Assembly (NCBI GenBank): GCA_014237855.1
Contig: JABACD010000007.1
Coordinates: 1 to 64,000 of the forward strand
DNA: 64,000 nucleotides
Origin: Planctomycetota bacterium
GTDB taxonomy: Bacteria > Planctomycetota > UBA1135 > GCA-002686595
Direction of reading: 5' to 3'
Part shown: in pieces, positions 61,999 to 64,000 of the stretch
Layout: each line of letters opens with the position of its first letter
Numbering within the stretch: position 1 is the stretch's first letter
Notes under the pieces: model-generated
Seen by the model: the letters and a program-made list of their open reading frames with translations, nothing else
What the model was told of the DNA's origin: nothing
The model's database searches: none
Made by a program: the position numbers and the translations under genes

Positions 61999-62793
61999 GT
62001 GAGCCCCCCCTCCGACCGATTCAGCCTCACCCGTGGGCAGGTCATGTGCGTGCTTCTGGGCTGCTTCCTCAGCCTGAGCGTCGTGGCCTACAGCGACTAC
62101 CCACGCGAGGTAGGGCCGCAGATGGCTCCCCAGGCACGGCGTGGTCTGGAGGTCTGGAGGACCAACAACTGCCAGGCCTGCCACCAGATCCACGGATTCG
62201 GCGGCTTCCACGGCCCCGACCTGACCAATCGTCTGACGGACGACGTGCACGACGCGGAGCTGATCCAGGTGATCATGACCGGACGCGGTCGTATGCCGGC
62301 CTTCGAGCTCCCCGACGAGGACCTGGATGCCCTGATGGCCTGGTTGCGCTCGATCAACGCATCGGGGAGAGCGCAGCCCGAGCCCCTGCGAGCAGAGTCA
62401 GCTCCCGTCGCGTCCATGCACTTCAAGGAGCTGATCTCCCAGGCGGAAGGGCGCGCCCTCGTGACCATCCCTGGACCCGCCAGGGAAGGATTGGAGCTGT
62501 GGACGACGATGCAGTGCGGTACCTGCCACCTCCCTTTCCAGGCGGGACTCTTGCGTGAACCGGACCTGACCGCCAGAGCCACCGACCGCTCCTTCGAGAA
62601 CCTGAGTCAGATTCTCGCGGAGGGGCGCGGGAGGATGCCAGCCACGCCCCTCGACGACAGTCAGGTGCGCTCGCTCGAGGTCTTCCTGCAATGGGTGGCG
62701 GACCACCGCTCCACCCTCGCCGAGTTCAACCTCGAATTCACCCAGCACCAGCCCTTCCGCTGGTCCGACCTCCCCTGGTGGGAGTACAAATGA
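61999..62793 (+). CDS. Membrane-anchored diheme cytochrome c
   Basis: 264 residues from a GTG at 61999. One N-terminal helix (VMCVLLGCFLSLSVVAY, about 15-31) anchors the protein. Two cytochrome c domains follow, with C58-Q-A-C-H62 and C173-G-T-C-H177. Each has a distal GRMP motif (GRGRMPAFELP; GRGRMPATPL), whose Met is the likely second axial ligand. The gene overlaps the next one by ATGA, and that gene encodes a heme-copper-type subunit, so this protein should be its electron-feeding partner, comparable in place to NorC or to the cbb3 cytochrome subunits. Confidence 0.86.
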   Translation: MSPPSDRFSLTRGQVMCVLLGCFLSLSVVAYSDYPREVGPQMAPQARRGLEVWRTNNCQACHQIHGFGGFHGPDLTNRLTDDVHDAELIQVIMTGRGRMPAFELPDEDLDALMAWLRSINASGRAQPEPLRAESAPVASMHFKELISQAEGRALVTIPGPAREGLELWTTMQCGTCHLPFQAGLLREPDLTARATDRSFENLSQILAEGRGRMPATPLDDSQVRSLEVFLQWVADHRSTLAEFNLEFTQHQPFRWSDLPWWEYK

Positions 62794-64000
62794 GCAGCTC
62801 CACTCCCCGCCCCGCGGAAACCTGGGACACCGGCGCCTCGACTGGGGTCTCGCGCCCGCTTGCCGGCCTTGCGCTCCTGGCCCTGGGTGCCTGCAGCCTG
62901 ACCTTTCTGATCGGCCTTCCCGTTGCGCTGACCTACACCGACCAGTTCACGCTCCTGCGAGAATGGGGGATCACACTCCAGCACCTGCGTCCGATCCACG
63001 AATCCTGTGCGTTCGCCTGGGTGTTCATTGGCGGGGTGACCATCGTGCATCTGTGGCTGATACAAGCGTACGGCCCTCCCGACTCCGCCATGCGCAAGAG
63101 GATCATCGCCATGGTGGCTCTCTGGGCCACGGCGGGCGTGGGAATCCTGATCAGCCTGATGGGGGGGCACTTCACCGGTCGGGAGTACCTGGGCTATTCG
63201 CCGGTGTTCTCTGTATTGATCGTTCTGGGCTGGTTGCTCTTCGCCTGGACCTTCTACTCACGTGTGGGGTGGAGGCTGACGGGTCTTCCGGTCTACGTGA
63301 TCATGTGGTGGGTGGCCATACCACTGTTCCTCTTCACCTACGCTGAAGCCCACGCGTACCTGCTCGAGTACGTGTCGCTTCGACCGCTGCGCGACCTGGC
63401 CATCCAGTGGAAGGCCGCTGGAGCCCACGTCGGATCGTTCAACCTCTTGGCCTACGGCTCCTTGATGTTCGTGGCCAGCGCCCTGCAGAAGAACGAGGAC
63501 TACGCCTACTCTCGGACGGCCTTTGCCTTCTTCACCGTGGGCCTGTTGAACACCTTCTGCAACTACGGACACCACACCTACCACCTGCCTCAGTCGGCGT
63601 GGATCCACTGGGTCAGCTTCATCGTGAGCATGCTGGAGCTGTTGATCCTGGCCAAGGTCTTCCTCGATCTCGGCAAGCTGCTCAAGAAGCAAGCAGCGTC
63701 CACCTCCCATCCGGTCATCAACGGGTTCATGCGGTCAGCCTCCTTGTGGACGTTCCTGATGCTGACGCTCTCCATCGTGATTGCCGTCCCACCCTTGAAC
63801 GCCATGCTGCACGGAACGCACGCCATCTCTGCTCACGTGATGGGCAGCATGGTGGGCATCGACTCCATGATCCTGTGGGCCGCCATGGCTTATCTGGTCA
63901 GCCTGGCGGCAGGCGCGGATCATCGCAGCCTGCAGAAGCCCTCCATCTGCCTTGCAGTGCGCCTGATCAACGTCTTCCTGTTCTTCTTCATCCTGGTGTA
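62790..64000 (+). CDS. Nitric-oxide-reductase-like heme-copper oxidase large subunit (3' end outside window)
   Basis: The frame is open from ATG 62790 to the right edge (403 residues and continuing), overlapping the cytochrome stop. Many transmembrane helices are present. Conserved features are His70 in LRPIHES (low-spin heme side), His213 in AGAHVGSFN, and the His-His pair 261-262 in NYGHHTYHLP; the last is 48 residues after His213, as expected for helices VI and VII. Helix X has HGTHAISAHVMG (341-352). The segment HHTYHLPQSAWIHWVS resembles the NorB family more than A-type oxidases. The residue four after His213 is Phe217, where cNOR has Glu and A-type oxidases Tyr. It is membrane-bound and probably reduces NO or oxygen. 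Confidence 0.8.
   Translation, partial: MSSSTPRPAETWDTGASTGVSRPLAGLALLALGACSLTFLIGLPVALTYTDQFTLLREWGITLQHLRPIHESCAFAWVFIGGVTIVHLWLIQAYGPPDSAMRKRIIAMVALWATAGVGILISLMGGHFTGREYLGYSPVFSVLIVLGWLLFAWTFYSRVGWRLTGLPVYVIMWWVAIPLFLFTYAEAHAYLLEYVSLRPLRDLAIQWKAAGAHVGSFNLLAYGSLMFVASALQKNEDYAYSRTAFAFFTVGLLNTFCNYGHHTYHLPQSAWIHWVSFIVSMLELLILAKVFLDLGKLLKKQAASTSHPVINGFMRSASLWTFLMLTLSIVIAVPPLNAMLHGTHAISAHVMGSMVGIDSMILWAAMAYLVSLAAGADHRSLQKPSICLAVRLINVFLFFFILV

Noticed and set aside
1-64000. A changed genetic code in which UGA is read as Trp or Gly throughout
   Set aside because: UGA is the terminal stop of many clear genes here, for example at 6529, 9575, 10704, 14862, 16435, 17655, 22772, 24872 and 35336.
1-64000. 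tRNA, rRNA, IS elements, integrase or attachment sites
   Set aside because: No transposase or integrase-like protein and no recognisable RNA gene was found on either strand by reading.

Overview
The window is about 64 kb of GC-rich bacterial chromosome with 37 protein genes supported here, one of them running off each edge. The gene content points to Planctomycetota, or a close PVC relative. It holds large secreted beta-propeller dehydrogenases with c-type heme (the PVC family, often with ThuA and HEAT modules), sulfatases, DUF1080 proteins, a Tat-exported Gfo/Idh/MocA oxidoreductase, FG-GAP/UnbV proteins, a Ser/Thr kinase fused to a SUMF1 domain, and many exported lipoproteins. The lineage is an inference from domain style; no rRNA or tRNA gene was seen.

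Layout. 1-4556 (-): start of a giant ThuA-propeller-HEAT-cytochrome c protein whose C-terminus lies outside. 4619-10704 (+): USP/DUF389 membrane protein, a PVC-type cytochrome dehydrogenase and a sarcosine-oxidase-like flavoenzyme. 12524-10705 (-): Gfo/Idh/MocA oxidoreductase coupled to a thioredoxin-fold lipoprotein whose first active-site position is an in-frame UGA. 12696-25089 (+): PLD lipoprotein, a protein with a recurrent C-terminal domain, sulfatase plus DUF1080 pair, FG-GAP protein, HTH-EIIA fusion, sulfatase-like lipoprotein, cupin, DDAH, metallopeptidase lipoprotein and a small ORF. 32025-25139 (-): thioredoxin-reductase-like protein, esterase and DsbA-like protein in tight order, then a large carboxypeptidase-regulatory-repeat protein. 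32262-35336 (+): kinase-SUMF1. 46236-35350 (-): gluzincin lipoprotein, five-heme cytochrome, propeller-ThuA protein, a 1261-residue FG-GAP/UnbV/redoxin/TPR protein read through a second in-frame UGA, and an M29/NicX-like protein. 46327-52606 (+): porin, regulatory-repeat protein, esterase, propeller. 54255-52795 (-): BNR protein. 54658-58826 (+): sulfatase and Asp-box propeller. 61475-59058 (-): metzincin. 61999-64000 (+): diheme cytochrome c and a nitric-oxide-reductase-like heme-copper subunit.

The strongest signal is selenocysteine. Two genes on the minus strand are each cut by a single in-frame UGA, with clear coding of the same protein family on both sides. Each UGA is followed at the expected distance by a hairpin whose apical loop contains GGUC, as in the E. 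coli fdhF SECIS as I recall it. In the first, the UGA makes a U-x-x-C motif in a thioredoxin fold. UGA is the ordinary stop codon of many neighbours, so a changed genetic code does not explain this. A second theme is a roughly 140-165 residue Cys-containing C-terminal domain shared by three otherwise unrelated exported proteins. The rest reads as an exported degradative and respiratory periphery: sulfatases, esterases, peptidases and dehydrogenases feeding electrons to c-type cytochromes.
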